In this document: piece after piece, positions 21,618-32,672 of the stretch
Numbering within the stretch: position 1 is the stretch's first letter
Layout of the letters: the number at the start of each line of letters is the position of its first letter
Origin: Ophiostoma sp. CBS 140.51
Taxonomy: Eukaryota; Ascomycota; Sordariomycetes; Ophiostomatales; Ophiostomataceae
Reading direction: 5' to 3'
Assembly: GCA_029298735.1 (NCBI GenBank)
Contig: JANSLP010000184.1
Location: 1 to 63,140, forward strand
DNA length: 63,140 bases
Made by a program: the position numbers and the translations under genes
The notes under the pieces: model-generated
The model's input: only the letters and a program-made list of their open reading frames with translations
What the model was told of the DNA's origin: nothing
Database searches by the model: none

Positions 21618-22529
21618 TTAAACCCCAATGCTAAAGCCAAACGACCCGTCAAACACGTCGATCTTACTCAGATCTGGATTGCCACGCATCGAGAGCAGGA
21701 TATCCAATGGTGGCACGTTGCCCGAGGCATAGAAGCGAAGAAGATTGTTGACATCTTCATTGGTAAGGTTGCAAAGGTCTTCGAAGGAGTAGGCGTCGCT
21801 GACTTTTGTCATCCTGGACTTTGTTAGCACTGGCAATGTGTTTCTGGGCGAATTGGGGGAGGGGAGGACGTACCAGGCCATCCGCTTTGGACCTTCTTCG
21901 GGGCCGGGCACCATCCGCCGTAGTTTGACACGCAACTCGCCGACAGAGTCGATGGCTTGGCCGGCCTGCTTAGGAAGAAGCTTGGCAATGTATTTGCGGA
22001 TCGCAGAGGCAAGCCGCGGCCCCTTGCCATTGGTGCTGACCATTATCTGCAAGGGCCCGTCGCGGTGTACGCTGCCAAAATAGAAGTCGCACTCGGGCGG
22101 CACATCGGCAACATTGACAGGAATTCGCTTTTCCTTACATAGCTTCCATATCCGAGTTGATGCCTCCGGATCGTCCACAGCTGTAAGAACCATGTCGGCA
22201 CCGTCTAGATCGGACGGCTCGAACAGGCGATCGACGTGCTGCACCTGCTGTTGGCTCACGCGGTAGGCCACCTCCGGGTTAAGGCCCGACAATGGGGCGA
22301 CAACGGTAACGGCAGCGTCGGCATTGAGGCAGTGGAGAATTCGTCCGGCAGCAACCTATTCACGTCCATGGATTAGCAGATAGAGACAAGGCTGGGAGTT
22401 GAATGTTTGGGATATGGGATGAATGGAACCTGCCTCGCCACCGCCAACCACGACCACTCTCTTCCCCCTAATTTGCCATGCAATAATCAGGCTGCCACCG
22501 CCCTGCACTTCCGGGAATACGGGTGCCAT
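21618..22529 (-). CDS. MET8: Met8: precorrin-2 dehydrogenase / sirohydrochlorin ferrochelatase
   Basis: A bifunctional enzyme that oxidises precorrin-2 with NAD and inserts iron to make sirohaem, the cofactor of sulfite and nitrite reductases. The model is exon 1 at 22434-22529, exon 2 at 21874-22355 and exon 3 at 21618-21813, for 257 residues. The Rossmann glycine motif VVVVGGGE|VAAGR is formed across intron 1, which must start with GC (GCAGGT) to keep the frame. Using the nearby GT would shift it. Intron 2 is canonical (GTACGT...CCAG). Later features are PLSGLNPEVAYR, VNVADVPPECDFYFGS (with a conserved Asp), STNGKGPRLASAIRKYI, and the C-terminal helical part MTKVSDAYSFEDL...FDGSFGFSIGV. Length agrees with yeast Met8 (about 270). 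Confidence 0.9.
22356..22433 (-). other. GC-AG intron in MET8
   Basis: The donor reads GAG|GCAGGT and the acceptor GAATAG|GTT. Only this choice preserves the frame and the conserved GGGEVAAGR motif. A GT four bases downstream would frameshift. An in-frame TAG sits immediately before exon 2. Confidence 0.75.
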
Positions 22530-23223
22530 TCTTTCAAAAGTCGTGGTTTGATTTGAGGCGGGTTGACAATGGTGGTATGTCAATGGAGAATGGCCAATTT
22601 TGGCGCCCCAGAAGGCGCTGACCTTTTATCGCAGCATTGGAGAAAGATTCGATACTGATAAGAGGTCCGTTGAGCGCCAGCTCGGGAGCTAGTGTCCTAG
22701 TGTAGCGTTGGCTGGAGCCTGTCAAACGGAGTACGCGTACTCAACATACTCCGTACAGTGCCAGAGTTTGTCCCATACAAAGCATGCTAAGCGGGCGCCG
22801 TATTATATAATCACAGTGTGCCAACCCCTGACAAATGCACTGTCCTTAAACATTTCTGTAATTCCGACGTAGTCGTATATCATCTGCATCGCCAGCGACC
22901 CTGGCCTGCTCCAGGTATCCCAATCATCCCCCACTCAGAAACCAACAACGCGGCCAATATTCCCCCGAATCTCGCGGCGGGACAGCTGGAGAGCTGCAAC
23001 GGTCTACACTGCTTTATGCCGACTATTTCTTCCCCCCCGTCCCTTGTCTCTCGTCTTGATCCCTCGACCTCCACCCGCGACCGTACCCCTCTGCCAACCC
23101 CCGACTCCCGACTGCTCCGGTGCTGGATACCGAACTGTTGACCGGCCCGGGCTCTAGAATAATACTATCTGATTGAGGCCGATTGGCCGTTGGCGGCCAG
23201 GGAGCTGAGGCCGAGTCTTTCCC
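22530..23223. promoter_or_regulatory. Divergent promoter region, MET8 and VAC1
   Basis: About 690 bp between divergent starts. It contains ACGGAGTAC at 22726-22734 and TACTCCGTA at 22747-22755, facing each other about 20 bp apart and followed by TACAGT. CT-rich sequence precedes VAC1. No gene is seen. Confidence 0.5.
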
Positions 23224-25445
23224 ATGGCGTCGCGGAAGCTTGGAGGGGGCAGGATCTTGGGAAGCGGCAAGGGCCTTGCGCCGCCGACCGAAACCGGCCA
23301 AACGCCGCACCCCGTGCGCTCGTCTAGTCCTCTTGCACCGTCCGATGCTAGCAGCCCATCACGGGGCTCACAGATTGCCGCCGGTCTATCACCCCCTTCC
23401 ACACCTAGTACGCTACCTGGTGTTGATCAGGACTTGGCCTCGAATATCAGCTTGGCTACGCCCTCTTTGCGAGATGGGGGTCAACTGGTTTGCCCGATAT
23501 GCCAGGAGGAGATGGTAAGTAATTGGCTATTTGCTGCTCTGTCGTTGCCCTCTCGCCTCCTTGAAAATACTAACGGAGTATCACCAGGTTACACTGCTCC
23601 AGCTAAACAGGCATGTTACGCCTCGCGGGGTCTTCCCCCCCCTCCCCAAGCTCAAGCTGCATGGACTGCTAACGGTGGAATAGACACATCGACGATGCGC
23701 ACCAAGAACTACCAGAAATACAGCAAGACGAAGTGAAAACGTGGTTTGACAAGCAAGTGACAAAGGCCAAAAAGTTCCAACCTTTGTCTATTCTCAACCA
23801 GAAGCTTCGCGGCATCGAGGCCTTCGAATCGAACGAATCATTACCCAGCCATGTCCTACATACTACACCGAATTACGGGGGCCCCTCGAGGTCTACTCCC
23901 GAGCCGGCATCTGATCCTGACGAAATGATAACGCGCAAGCATTGGCAAAGGTCGACGGGCCATGATATGTGCACCGACCCGACGTGTGCAAAAACCCTCG
24001 GACCTCTGAACGGAAGCATCAACTGTCGGAGTTGCGGAAAACTCTTCTGTGAAGTACACACAATGTACCAGACAAAGCTATCCCGCTCAGCAAACTATGA
24101 CCCCGTACGAGGCTACTGGGCCCGTGTCTGCGAGACTTGTTATAAATCACGCCCGGGCTACAACGACCACCACGGTGCGGAAGCCGACTTAACAAGCGGG
24201 TTTGTCAGCATTCGGAAAAAGCGCATCGAACGACAAAATCTGGAAATAGCGAGGCTCGAGAAACGCCTAACCAAGCTGACCCAGCTTTTGGCTGATCCGC
24301 CGCCGGAATTAGCCACCGCAGCGAGCGCGGGTGGTGGGAGCGGAGGGGCTGCGAGTCTATTGGCACCTGTTTCGGCACTTTCAGGCCACAAGAACCCTCG
24401 AAAAGCAATCGAGCAGTCGGTTGTAGCATGGGAGGATGACTCAAAGGTGGCGCGGTGTCCATTCTGTCAACAAGAGTTTGGATCGTGGACCTTTCGCCGA
24501 CATCACTGCCGTATATGCGGGAGGGTTGTCTGCGCAGATCCACAGACTGGGTGTTCCAGCGAAGTTGGTCTCAGCGTGGCTATCCGGAAGGGAAGCGCTT
24601 TGACGAATCCCACCGAGAAAGCGCGTTCGTCGGCGGAAGAAAAAGTCGATATCGATATCCGAATGTGTCGTGACTGCAGGGCCACAATTTTCTCGAAACG
24701 AGACTTCGACGCCGCCACAGCGCACAAACCGGCCGACCAGCGCGCCTACGAAACGCTTCGTCAGTTTGAATGGGGCATTCGGCAGATGATGCCTCTGTTT
24801 CAACGCTCCCTGCAGTCCCTGCAGCCCGATGCACCAGGTTCGAATCGGCCGCCGGCCACCCGTGCCCAGATACAGGAGGCTGCCAAGATACGGAAGCGGC
24901 TCATGGGCAGCTTCACAAAGTACAACCTGGCGGCCGTGCGCCTCCGAGACCTCAAAACAGATAGCCCCGCACAGCAGCGTCTACAGAAATCCGTGTATTC
25001 TGCGGCTTCGACATTTTTGCACGCCAACATGGTGCCATTGAAGCATGTCCCAAAGATGCTACAGTCCCAACAACCTTCGGGTAGCCCTTTTACCCACCGC
25101 AGGCTTCTTGCAAACCTCAACGGGAGCAGTTCCAACATGTCGCCGTTGCGGAATGGCGAAAATATCACCGACTCGGGAAGTGTGGCATGTAGCGAAGCGA
25201 GCACAGCTGTATCGCTTCTGGAGACGGAAGAAAGGGAGCTGCGAGAGAAACTGGTTGTGCTGGAAGAGCAGCGCTTTCTCGTGCAACAGATGGTGGACAG
25301 CGCGCGTGGATCCCGGCGCTTTGAAGAAGTTGGTGCCTTAACCCGCAACGTTGAAGAGCTGGATAATGAAATCAACCGGGTGAAGCAGCAAGTCAGTGGC
25401 GTGGAGGATCGTTGGGAGGGTGTTTATGCAGCCGGGGACACATAA
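23224..25445 (+). CDS. VAC1: Vac1/Pep7 (rabenosyn-type) FYVE endosomal fusion protein
   Basis: An endosomal tether that binds PI3P and Rab5/Vps45 for Golgi-to-endosome traffic. The model is exons 23224-23514, 23588-23610 and 23684-25445, for 691 residues. The second exon is 23 nt and the second intron has a GC donor. Domains: a Ser/Pro-rich N-terminus; a C2H2 finger (CPIC...LLQLNRHIDDAH, about 90-110) created by splicing; a first cysteine-rich FYVE-like finger (about 195-235, CRSCGKLFCEVH ... CETCYKS); a coiled linker; and a full FYVE finger with CPFCQQEF and the RRHHCRICGR signature, closing with MCRDC. After helical segments, the C-terminal Rab-binding-type coiled coil (VEELDNEINRVKQQV) ends the protein. 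The two FYVE-like units and C2H2 finger are diagnostic for Pep7/Vac1. Confidence 0.93.
23611..23683 (+). other. GC-AG intron in VAC1
   Basis: The donor is AACAG|GCATGT, the acceptor GGAATAG|ACAC, and the branch GCTAAC. The join AG|A CAC yields RHIDDAH of the C2H2 finger. The GT two bases in would put the third exon out of frame. Confidence 0.75.
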
Positions 25446-25966
25446 CTAAATAGTATGACCTCCCTCCCTTCACTGATTCAGGGCAGTATTATTGGAGAAG
25501 CGAGCATGGCGTTTGGCGGGTATTTATTGCTTTTACTTCAACGAATTAATGTAACAATCTTGTTTAATAAAGCCAACTTTTGCACTATAAGAGTAGCCAC
25601 TAGCTGACAAACGGCGATGGCGAACAATGCATCGATCCGCCTTAGTAAGGAGTGCAATTGACATTCAAGACAATACGCAGCCATGCCATAAAATCGGCGT
25701 TCACAGGATAGGAACAGGCTAGCAGGGGCAGAAAAAGGAGACGGAAGGCATAAAACATTCAGATGGAGTTGATTATGTTGTAACCGAAATGCCATAAAGA
25801 TAAATCTAAGCAAGCCCTTGTTAGGCGCCGAAAGACAAGTAACCATTATAATAAAACAAAGCAGCAGGCAGGTGCATGCAAGATAGTACACAAGAAGATG
25901 ATACAACGGCAGAAAAGTAACAAACAAAAACGAGGAGCAAGTACATCGTACGTCAGGCTATCTTGC
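25446..25966. other. Convergent 3' region between VAC1 and MBP1
   Basis: About 520 bp, AT-rich, presumably both 3' UTRs. No gene is seen. Confidence 0.6.
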
Positions 25967-28932
25967 TCAATGCACGACCCCTTCAACACCGCCCAGGAAT
26001 CGACGCACACGTCCAATCTCCAGTTCACCCTTCTCGCTCTCCACAGCACGCATCAGGCCATCCAGGTGATTGTCCACGTCAGCATCCGAGCACTTGGTAG
26101 CAAGTGCTACAAGGCGTCTGAACTTGAGCTCAATCTCCCTGCTGCGGCTTTTGAGGGCTTGCTCCGCCTGCCGTGTCTCTGCAGTGCGTAGCCGCAGAGC
26201 GTTTATGCGTGCACGCAGGATACTGCTGGAAGGTAGACCTGGTGAGTCTCCCGCAGATGTGCCATTCATTCCCTCACTCCCCGACGAGGGGGCTGGCATG
26301 GACGTCAGGCTTTCCACCTCGGCCTCCCAGCTTGTTGCAACACTCGGGTCGCTATGGGCCCGTCCCCGCGCCTGTTCCAGTTCCATAACACGGAACTGTT
26401 CTTCGTCCCGGGCACGCGACAGATTCGTAACCTTCTGGCGTGATTGTTGCTGTGTTTTGGCCTTTTCTTCAAGCGTATCGAGAGTCCGTCGGGCTTCACC
26501 CAGTTGTGAGGATGTGGTGCGAAGCGAGGCGTGCAAGGATTCCACCGAATGCTGCTTTGCCTTCATCTCGTTCTGGAAAACAGAGGCTGTTTCCGACAGG
26601 AGATGCGTGATGGCTAGTTTGTGTTAGTATCATGACATTAGAGAATAAGACGGGGCAAAGACAGGGGGAGGCGAATTCTTACATGACACAATCTCATCAC
26701 TGCTCTCACGGCTCTTTTGGCTGCTGCCGACAGTGCCATTGGGCTCACCACCCGCCGCTTCACCGGTAGTGCCTTCACCGGCAGCACTTCCCCCGACACC
26801 AAAGTCCAATGGTCGTAAGCCCTGCCGGTTCGGCAAGTTTGGATCCGCGCATACTTCCAGCAGCTGCGAGATGATGCTGCGATTTCCAATCTTGGCAGCA
26901 ATATTCAAAGCCGTATCTCCAGCTTTGTCTTGTGCGTTGACGATTTCGCTCATAAACCGAGCAAGACCGAGCTTTGTAGGGGCAGAAGAGGAGAAGTTTC
27001 CGTTCATGCTCGATTGGAGGACTTGGCTGCTTGGCGCGCTTCCCTGCCGAACAACCCATTCAAGGAGACATTGGAGATAGTACCGGCTTGCTGCACTCCT
27101 GCCCTTAACAGAGCTTGTGACTGCAATGTGGTGCAGCACCGTCCGGCCCTTTGCATCCCGCACCTCAATGGTGCTGCCCAACACGTCCAGAAGGTCTGGC
27201 ATAGAATTGTGTTCGTGAGAGTTTGTAACCAAGCACGCACGCATCAAAGCGGTCTCGCCAACAGCATTGACACGGAAAGGGTTCGCACCACTAGCAATCA
27301 AAGCCCGGAGGAGAGGCATCCGCGAAAGTGTTGCCGCCCAGTGCAACGCAGTGTGACTTTGTGCATCGATTGGCATATCCAGCTCCGGCGGCGTCATACG
27401 CCGCAGAAGATCGTACCGGGACTGATCTGTGCCATTGGAGTCCATGAACAGAGACATGAGTGTGTTGCGCTTGTTTTCGGCATCAGGAGATACTTCAAAC
27501 GGCAGGGGCGGGAGAGGGTTGAGACCCTCCACGGAAGGATGCATGTCGAGACCGGCTTGGCTGTAAATAAACGACTCGTTTGGCTCCGTGGGGGAGCCTG
27601 GGAACGCGGCGGCATTGGCATTGGCATATGCATCCGCCGAGCCAGAGAAAGCGAAGCTGTCGGCAGGCGTGGCAGTCATTCTGGCACGCTTGCGGGGAGG
27701 CTCAGTACCATCACCAGCGTTAGTCTGCTGGGTGCTCTGAGGTTGGGACATGTACAAAGCAGCATCGTCGCGGTTGTAGTCGGATGCGTAGCTTTGCTGA
27801 GAGTTGGGAAGTTCGTCGCCCTGCATCGAGGGTTGGCGGGTGAAGCTCGGCGCACGTGCGAGGCTGTTTCTGTCGGCCTGGCCACTGGCAGATCGGTTTC
27901 GCGGGCCGGGCGAGTCGAAGCGAGCCTTGCTGATGATGCCAACCATGTTGGACGCCGTGCTGGAAATGCCCTTGAAGAATGTACCCGACGCACCGTTGGA
28001 CCGGCTTTCGTTGCTCGCATTGTAGAGTCTCTTCCGCTGAGCAGCCATTGCCTGTTCTTTGGTCGGAGTGTTGAAGTTGCCCTGGCCCGCGATGCCGCCA
28101 TCCTGGCCCATGTCATAGGTGAGGAGAGGCCGGAGAATCTCCTCAACGCCGTATTGGCGACACACCTCGACTCCACGCTCGAACCGGATCCAGGTACCTT
28201 GGTATTTTCCATAGCCGCCTTGGATCTTCTCGTGCTCTCCTGTTTGGATCTCTTTCTCGAGAATCTTGGTGCGCTTGCCTTTGTCGACACCGGCGACCTT
28301 CAAAATCTGTGTGGCATTAAGCCAAGAGTCGTGACGGCGGCGCATGACGGCGATGCCATTGACTTCCATCTCGTAGACATTGGTGTTGGAATAAACAGCC
28401 TGGACGCGCAACGTTAGTAAGTTGTCAAAGGAGAACCTCTACAGCGGCAACGCCCTAGGGCTGCCCTGGGGTCCTAGTCAAGACAATTTTCATGGAAGGA
28501 AAAGAGTGGCGGGCAGTAGCATACCGAGTAGATCTTCATTGGGTCGTCTTCCTCGGTTTTTGGCTGGGACGACTCGGCAAAGGGTCGATAGCCGGACGCC
28601 GACAAAGGCCCAGCCTGCTGCGAGGGATGTGAGTTCATTGCATAGGACTGCTGTGAGGACTGCGACTGTTGCGATGCCGACGGCATTTGAGCGACGCCAC
28701 TGAGGGAGCTGCTTGACTGGTCGAACGGAGTGCTGGCCGACAAATGCGACGCGTGAGGCGGGTGAGAAGGCAGATGCGTTGCGGCGAGCTGGGCGGAGGC
28801 CGGGGCCGGCGAGGGAGTTGGGGCCGGCGCTTGTTGGGTTTGAGACTGCGGCTGCGCGTGTGGAAGACCGCCGGCAGCCGAAAAGGATGCGCGGTGGGAG
28901 TGAAGTGATGTAGTCACAGTTGCCGAGGCCAT
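25967..28932 (-). CDS. MBP1: APSES/KilA-N and ankyrin transcription factor, MBF type
   Basis: DNA-binding subunit of the MBF/SBF-like G1/S regulator (Mbp1, Swi4, Res1/2 group). The model is exon 1 at 28525-28932, exon 2 at 26683-28399 and exon 3 at 25967-26613, for 923 residues. Introns are canonical (GTATGC...CCAG with TTACTAAC branch; GTAAGA...CTAG). Residues 1-125 are an Ala/Pro/Ser/Gln-rich extension. The APSES domain (about 130-235) reads IYSAVYSNTNVYEME, MRRRHDSWLNATQILKVAG, KGKRTKILEKEIQ and GGYGKYQGTWIRFERG. Ankyrin repeats follow around 450-660 (HTALHWAATLSRMPLL, GETALMRA, GRTVLHHIA, GDTALNIAAKIGN). The C-terminal third is coiled coil, where Swi6-type partners bind. It is divergent from the LYR gene. 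Assignment to Mbp1 versus Res2 naming is not resolved. Confidence 0.93.
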
Positions 28933-29914
28933 AAAGGGCAATATGTTCGTAGCCCAGAAGTGAGGACAATATGACAGCGGCGCTGGCTTGAAGCGGTCCG
29001 GGGTGCGGATGCCGGGGCGGTTGGTGATGGCGAGCAACTGTTGTCAACCTTGTATTGTGTATGGGGGTGGGATAGAAAAGGAGGAAGAAGAAAAGGTGCG
29101 TCGACACGGTGGGAAGAAAACAGGCGCGGAGAAGAAACGAAGAGGGCTTAGTCGTTTTTGACGTGCAGATAATAGATGGGTCTCGAAAACCTTCCGCTAG
29201 GCCAGGTCACGAAAGAGAGGTAGGCAAAGAGGAAATAAATGAAAAATGAAAAGAAAACAAGAGGGAAGGGCAGACACGAGATGGATTGCGAAAGTAGAGG
29301 AGAAGACAACGGATGGGGTCAATTCAGACAAGAAGATGGAAAGATTCACACTTTCGTTCGAGAATGCGTGGTCGCGTCAATTGGAGCCAAGGGCGAGTTA
29401 GAGTCACTGATGGCGAGCGAAACTGTGGCAGAGACTGTGGGATTTAAGATGAGTTCGATTTAACGGGGGTGCGATGGCGCTCAGACGGGAGTCTGCTCCA
29501 TGCTCTGGGCGTGTGTCGGAAATCAATTAAAGTCGAGGTGTCGCGGACGTGTCGCTTTCGTGATTTCGTGTGTAGGTTTCTTTGCATGGCCCTTGCCGCA
29601 CGACGCGCCTGCTCATTATAGCGGGGGCAGGAGTAAAGGGGATGCCTGGGCGAACGGCCAATCAGATTGTAACGTGCAAATAGCACTGTATAGAAAGACT
29701 GTACCTTATTTACGCGAAATTCACACCTTATTTGAGGGGCTTTTCGGTACCCAGTCCGAGATGGAGGATCTGCAAAGCCAACCACGGAGTACGGAGTGAC
29801 CTGTATATCGTAGGACGGCAAACGCATTAAACCGTGCCAACCGATCGAAAAACCGACCGCACCTTCAAAGACAATCGCATCTTTGCTCGCAGCCCACAAC
29901 ATCACCCAACCGCC
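28933..29914. promoter_or_regulatory. Divergent promoter region, MBP1 and LYR-motif gene
   Basis: About 980 bp. Purine-rich (plus strand) leader on the MBP1 side; an ACGCG core near 29602, compatible with but not proof of MBF autoregulation; ACTGTA words at 29685-29691 and 29698-29703; and a double ACGGAGT at 29784-29797. No gene is seen. Confidence 0.45.
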
Positions 29915-31087
29915 ATGCCGCCACCAGGACTTGTTAAAAAGACCTACAATCCACTTCACATCTACCGCAGCCTGCTGCGCGAAACCTCTTATCTTCCGCC
30001 AGTTTGCAGGGCTCAAATTGATCCTCGCATCCGCGTTCGGTTCCGGAGACACAGAAAGGACCAGGCGCCAGAGAAGCGTCTTCGCCAAGCTCTCCATGGC
30101 TTTCGCAACCTCCGGGCAGCGAACCTTGGTGATATGGGTCGCATGCGCAGGGTCCTGCTGTTGACATTTGGCCGTATCGGCTGGAGGCGCCATGACCTCC
30201 TCGAGGATCTTTGCCGACAAACGCAACCGGCCAACTCGGCACAGCTTGAGGACCAAATTCGAGAAACGCAGGCCGCCTCACCTCGGGACTGGCTGGAGTC
30301 GTGGAATAAGGAAAAGATTTTGGCATTCGCAAAAAGCCAATCCAGCCGCACTTTGCACAACTCGCCTCGACCAGAGATGACTTGGAGGAAACTGGACCCC
30401 AAGTCAGCAATACCTCCAATGAACATCTGGGGAAAGCCCTTCGCCGACAAACCAGCACGCTCGAAAGAGATGAAGTGGTGGAAAATGTGCCTGAACCGCA
30501 TTTTGCCGCCTTTGCCCCGTGGGGAGTGGGAGCTTTTGGAACAGCTGGCCACGGGCGTAGCGGGCTCGCAGTGGAATGTGCCAGCAAGGCGACCTCTGGC
30601 GACGACTGCCACACCCTCCGCACCCTCAGCATCCTCTCTACAGGATGCATCGGGTGTAGAGCCAGCAGCAGACGGTGATATCGAGGCATGGGACTGGGAA
30701 AAGTACCTATCAGGTCCTGTTAGGGCCGTCGAGCGACCCAACTCTCGACGCTTCCGACTTGCAAGCAATCCCTTTCCAACGCCTGCAAGCTCGCCTTATG
30801 ACGGTCCTGCAATAGGCTTCCACAACTACACGCCGCGGTTCTGGAGACGGCTGTACAGGGAGATATGGCAGTTGACGGCAGTCATGGAAGAAAAGGCCGG
30901 CGGCCGGGCCAAAGGTTGGCAAATCACATGGGGAGGTACTCCATTGCGACCATTACAGCCGACGGCGGCAAGCCTCGAGTTTTTTGAAGGCGTCGACAGC
31001 AAGGGTGCGGTGCCTCGCCCACCAGGAGAGCAACCAAAAAATGGCGCTCGAACGGCGAGACCATCCAAGGATGCGGTCGAACATTAG
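29915..31087 (+). CDS. LYR-motif protein, Cup1-like N-terminal type
   Basis: A single-exon protein of 390 residues. The N-terminus NPLHIYRSLLRETSYLPPVC is a LYR-type motif (here IYR) with the trailing conserved Leu-Pro-Pro seen in the fungal Cup1-like N-terminal family. LYR proteins usually help assemble mitochondrial complexes or iron-sulfur proteins with acyl carrier protein. An early Arg-rich helical segment (IDPRIRVRFRRHRKDQ) matches the family. The rest is poorly conserved, with a Trp-rich middle (EMKWWKMC, WDWEKYL) and FHNYTPRFWRRLYREIW near the C-terminus. The first ATG in frame, at 29915, is used; the upstream open frame has only a GTG. Mitochondrial location is inference. It converges on the GNAT gene with a 67-bp gap. 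Confidence 0.75.
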   Translation: MPPPGLVKKTYNPLHIYRSLLRETSYLPPVCRAQIDPRIRVRFRRHRKDQAPEKRLRQALHGFRNLRAANLGDMGRMRRVLLLTFGRIGWRRHDLLEDLCRQTQPANSAQLEDQIRETQAASPRDWLESWNKEKILAFAKSQSSRTLHNSPRPEMTWRKLDPKSAIPPMNIWGKPFADKPARSKEMKWWKMCLNRILPPLPRGEWELLEQLATGVAGSQWNVPARRPLATTATPSAPSASSLQDASGVEPAADGDIEAWDWEKYLSGPVRAVERPNSRRFRLASNPFPTPASSPYDGPAIGFHNYTPRFWRRLYREIWQLTAVMEEKAGGRAKGWQITWGGTPLRPLQPTAASLEFFEGVDSKGAVPRPPGEQPKNGARTARPSKDAVEH

Positions 31088-31154
31088 ACAACCACATGGC
31101 TTCAGTAATACGATCTTCAAGTTGTTGTTTGTATTCTCTTTGTCCCGCAAGTCA

Positions 31155-31814
31155 CTAATTCTCACCTGCGAGTTTGATCAGGCCCTCGCCGTCAACACGC
31201 ATCCCCACCCATTCGTTCATCATCGTAGCGCCGATGCTCTCATAGAACTTGATGCTCGGCTCGTTCCACTTAAGCACACTCCATTCCAACCGGCCACCAC
31301 CCATGGCGACCACTTCCTTGGCCAGAGCCGCAAGCAGCTTCTTTCCATACCCCTTCTTTCTCTGGGACGAGCTGACGAAGAGGTCCTCAAGGTAGATGCC
31401 AGGCCGCGCACGCCATGTGCTGTAGTTGTAAAAGTAAAGAGCAATACCTACAGGTGTGCCCTCCGGCGTAAAGAGGACTAGACAGCGTGCGGGCCGGCTA
31501 GGAGATGTCGGCTCCGTATGTGCCACAGCGCTCTCAATAGACCCCGCAGTCTCAGAAGCAAATGCGATGGTGGACAGCAGCTTCTCCTCCGTGGCTTCTA
31601 CGCTGTCAATTGCATGTTCGTAGTCCGCAAGCTCGCGGATGAGCTGTAGGATGGATGGCACGTCTGGAAATGTTAGCAAGCTCTTGCTGGCTCATTGGGC
31701 TGGCATTGGCCAAGGCGCAGGATCAAGATTGAATACCCACGTGTACGGAGTATGGAGGTATTGCATCTTACCTTCACGGCGCGCAAAGCGAATGATAGGT
31801 TCCTCTGATGCCAT
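31155..31814 (-). CDS. GNAT-family N-acetyltransferase, diamine acetyltransferase-like
   Basis: Transfers acetyl from acetyl-CoA to an amine; the closest resemblance is to the spermidine/spermine N1-acetyltransferase-like group. The model is exon 1 at 31772-31814, an intron at 31664-31771 (GTAAGA...CCAG, branch GCTAAC) and exon 2 at 31155-31663, for 183 residues. N-terminal IIRFARREDVPSILQLIREL spans the junction. The acetyl-CoA loop is visible as SSQRKKGYGKKLL, preceded by the β4 strand GIYLEDLFV. The W-x-V-L-K-W-N segment and FYESIGATMMNEWVGMR complete the fold. No targeting signal is present. The intron contains a TACGGAGTA word (31744-31752, plus strand). The substrate is unproven. Confidence 0.88.
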
Positions 31815-32672
31815 TTTAACGGAATGAGATGTCGTTATATATGTATGTGAGTGCAAGAATTGACATTAAATTCAGAAAATAAAATGAACAAGGCTCAAGA
31901 ACATGCTTTAAAGTACGGCGTACTTGGGAAACGGTCGTCGTTTTAAAGAGAAGTCATGAAGCGGTACGTCGTACTGTTTCCGCACTGTTTATATGCACGG
32001 AGTACGCCCTTCATGTTGACAAAGCTTGCGAGACTTGCCAAAGTAGGCAGGTCATGTGGTCCACTTTTATCCTTCTCGCTGGCTTGTCCGAGCACTGTAG
32101 TCTAGCGCATCCTCTAGGTGCTCCTCCAGCTTTGGACGAAGGAACTGTTACAGTGAACCATTGCGGTGCTGCCCATTACAGCAATAATGCACGTTACCGA
32201 ATTCGACCAGATAGTAGCTAGAGATGGAATGCTCGGAAGCTGACATAGAAACCATGGAGGGACGACACCTCGATAGACCTCGTTTCCAGCAGCTATCTCA
32301 ACACGTCTAATATATTCTGCCTCCTTTTGATTTTCTGCCATGGAAAAATAACCTCGAAACATATACATACTCACGGATCTATTTCATGGGACTTTGTTGA
32401 CGCCATTGTCTTATGATTTTTTTTTTCTACGCCATTTGAGACAGCAGCTCAGTTGGCATTGCTAGGCTCGCTCCTGCCGTCTTTTACCTTGACCGCTCTT
32501 GCTTTCTTTCCAGTGGTGGCTGTCCGCGGACATTCGACACAGCCACAGTTTATCTACACATACATACGTTGTACAGCTACTGTGGAGGCAATAAGAAGCC
32601 CCGTGCCCGCGTCAACACGAGCGAATTGCTAGTTTTACCGGGATTGTCTTCATTCTCACAGCCAGCCGAACA
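31815..32672. promoter_or_regulatory. Divergent promoter region, GNAT and nucleotidase genes
   Basis: About 860 bp. ACGGAGTAC at 31997-32005; a T run at 32417-32425; and a CT-rich part before the nucleotidase start. The small minus-strand frame at 32114-32374 has no recognisable features. Confidence 0.45.

Noticed and set aside
26930..28417. 495-codon plus-strand open frame
   Set aside because: It lies antisense to the MBP1 ankyrin and APSES coding sequence. Its translation has no family features and mirrors codon bias of the real gene.
29834..29914. N-terminal extension of the LYR-motif gene
   Set aside because: The extra 27 codons start only from GTG. The first ATG at 29915 directly precedes the conserved LYR region.
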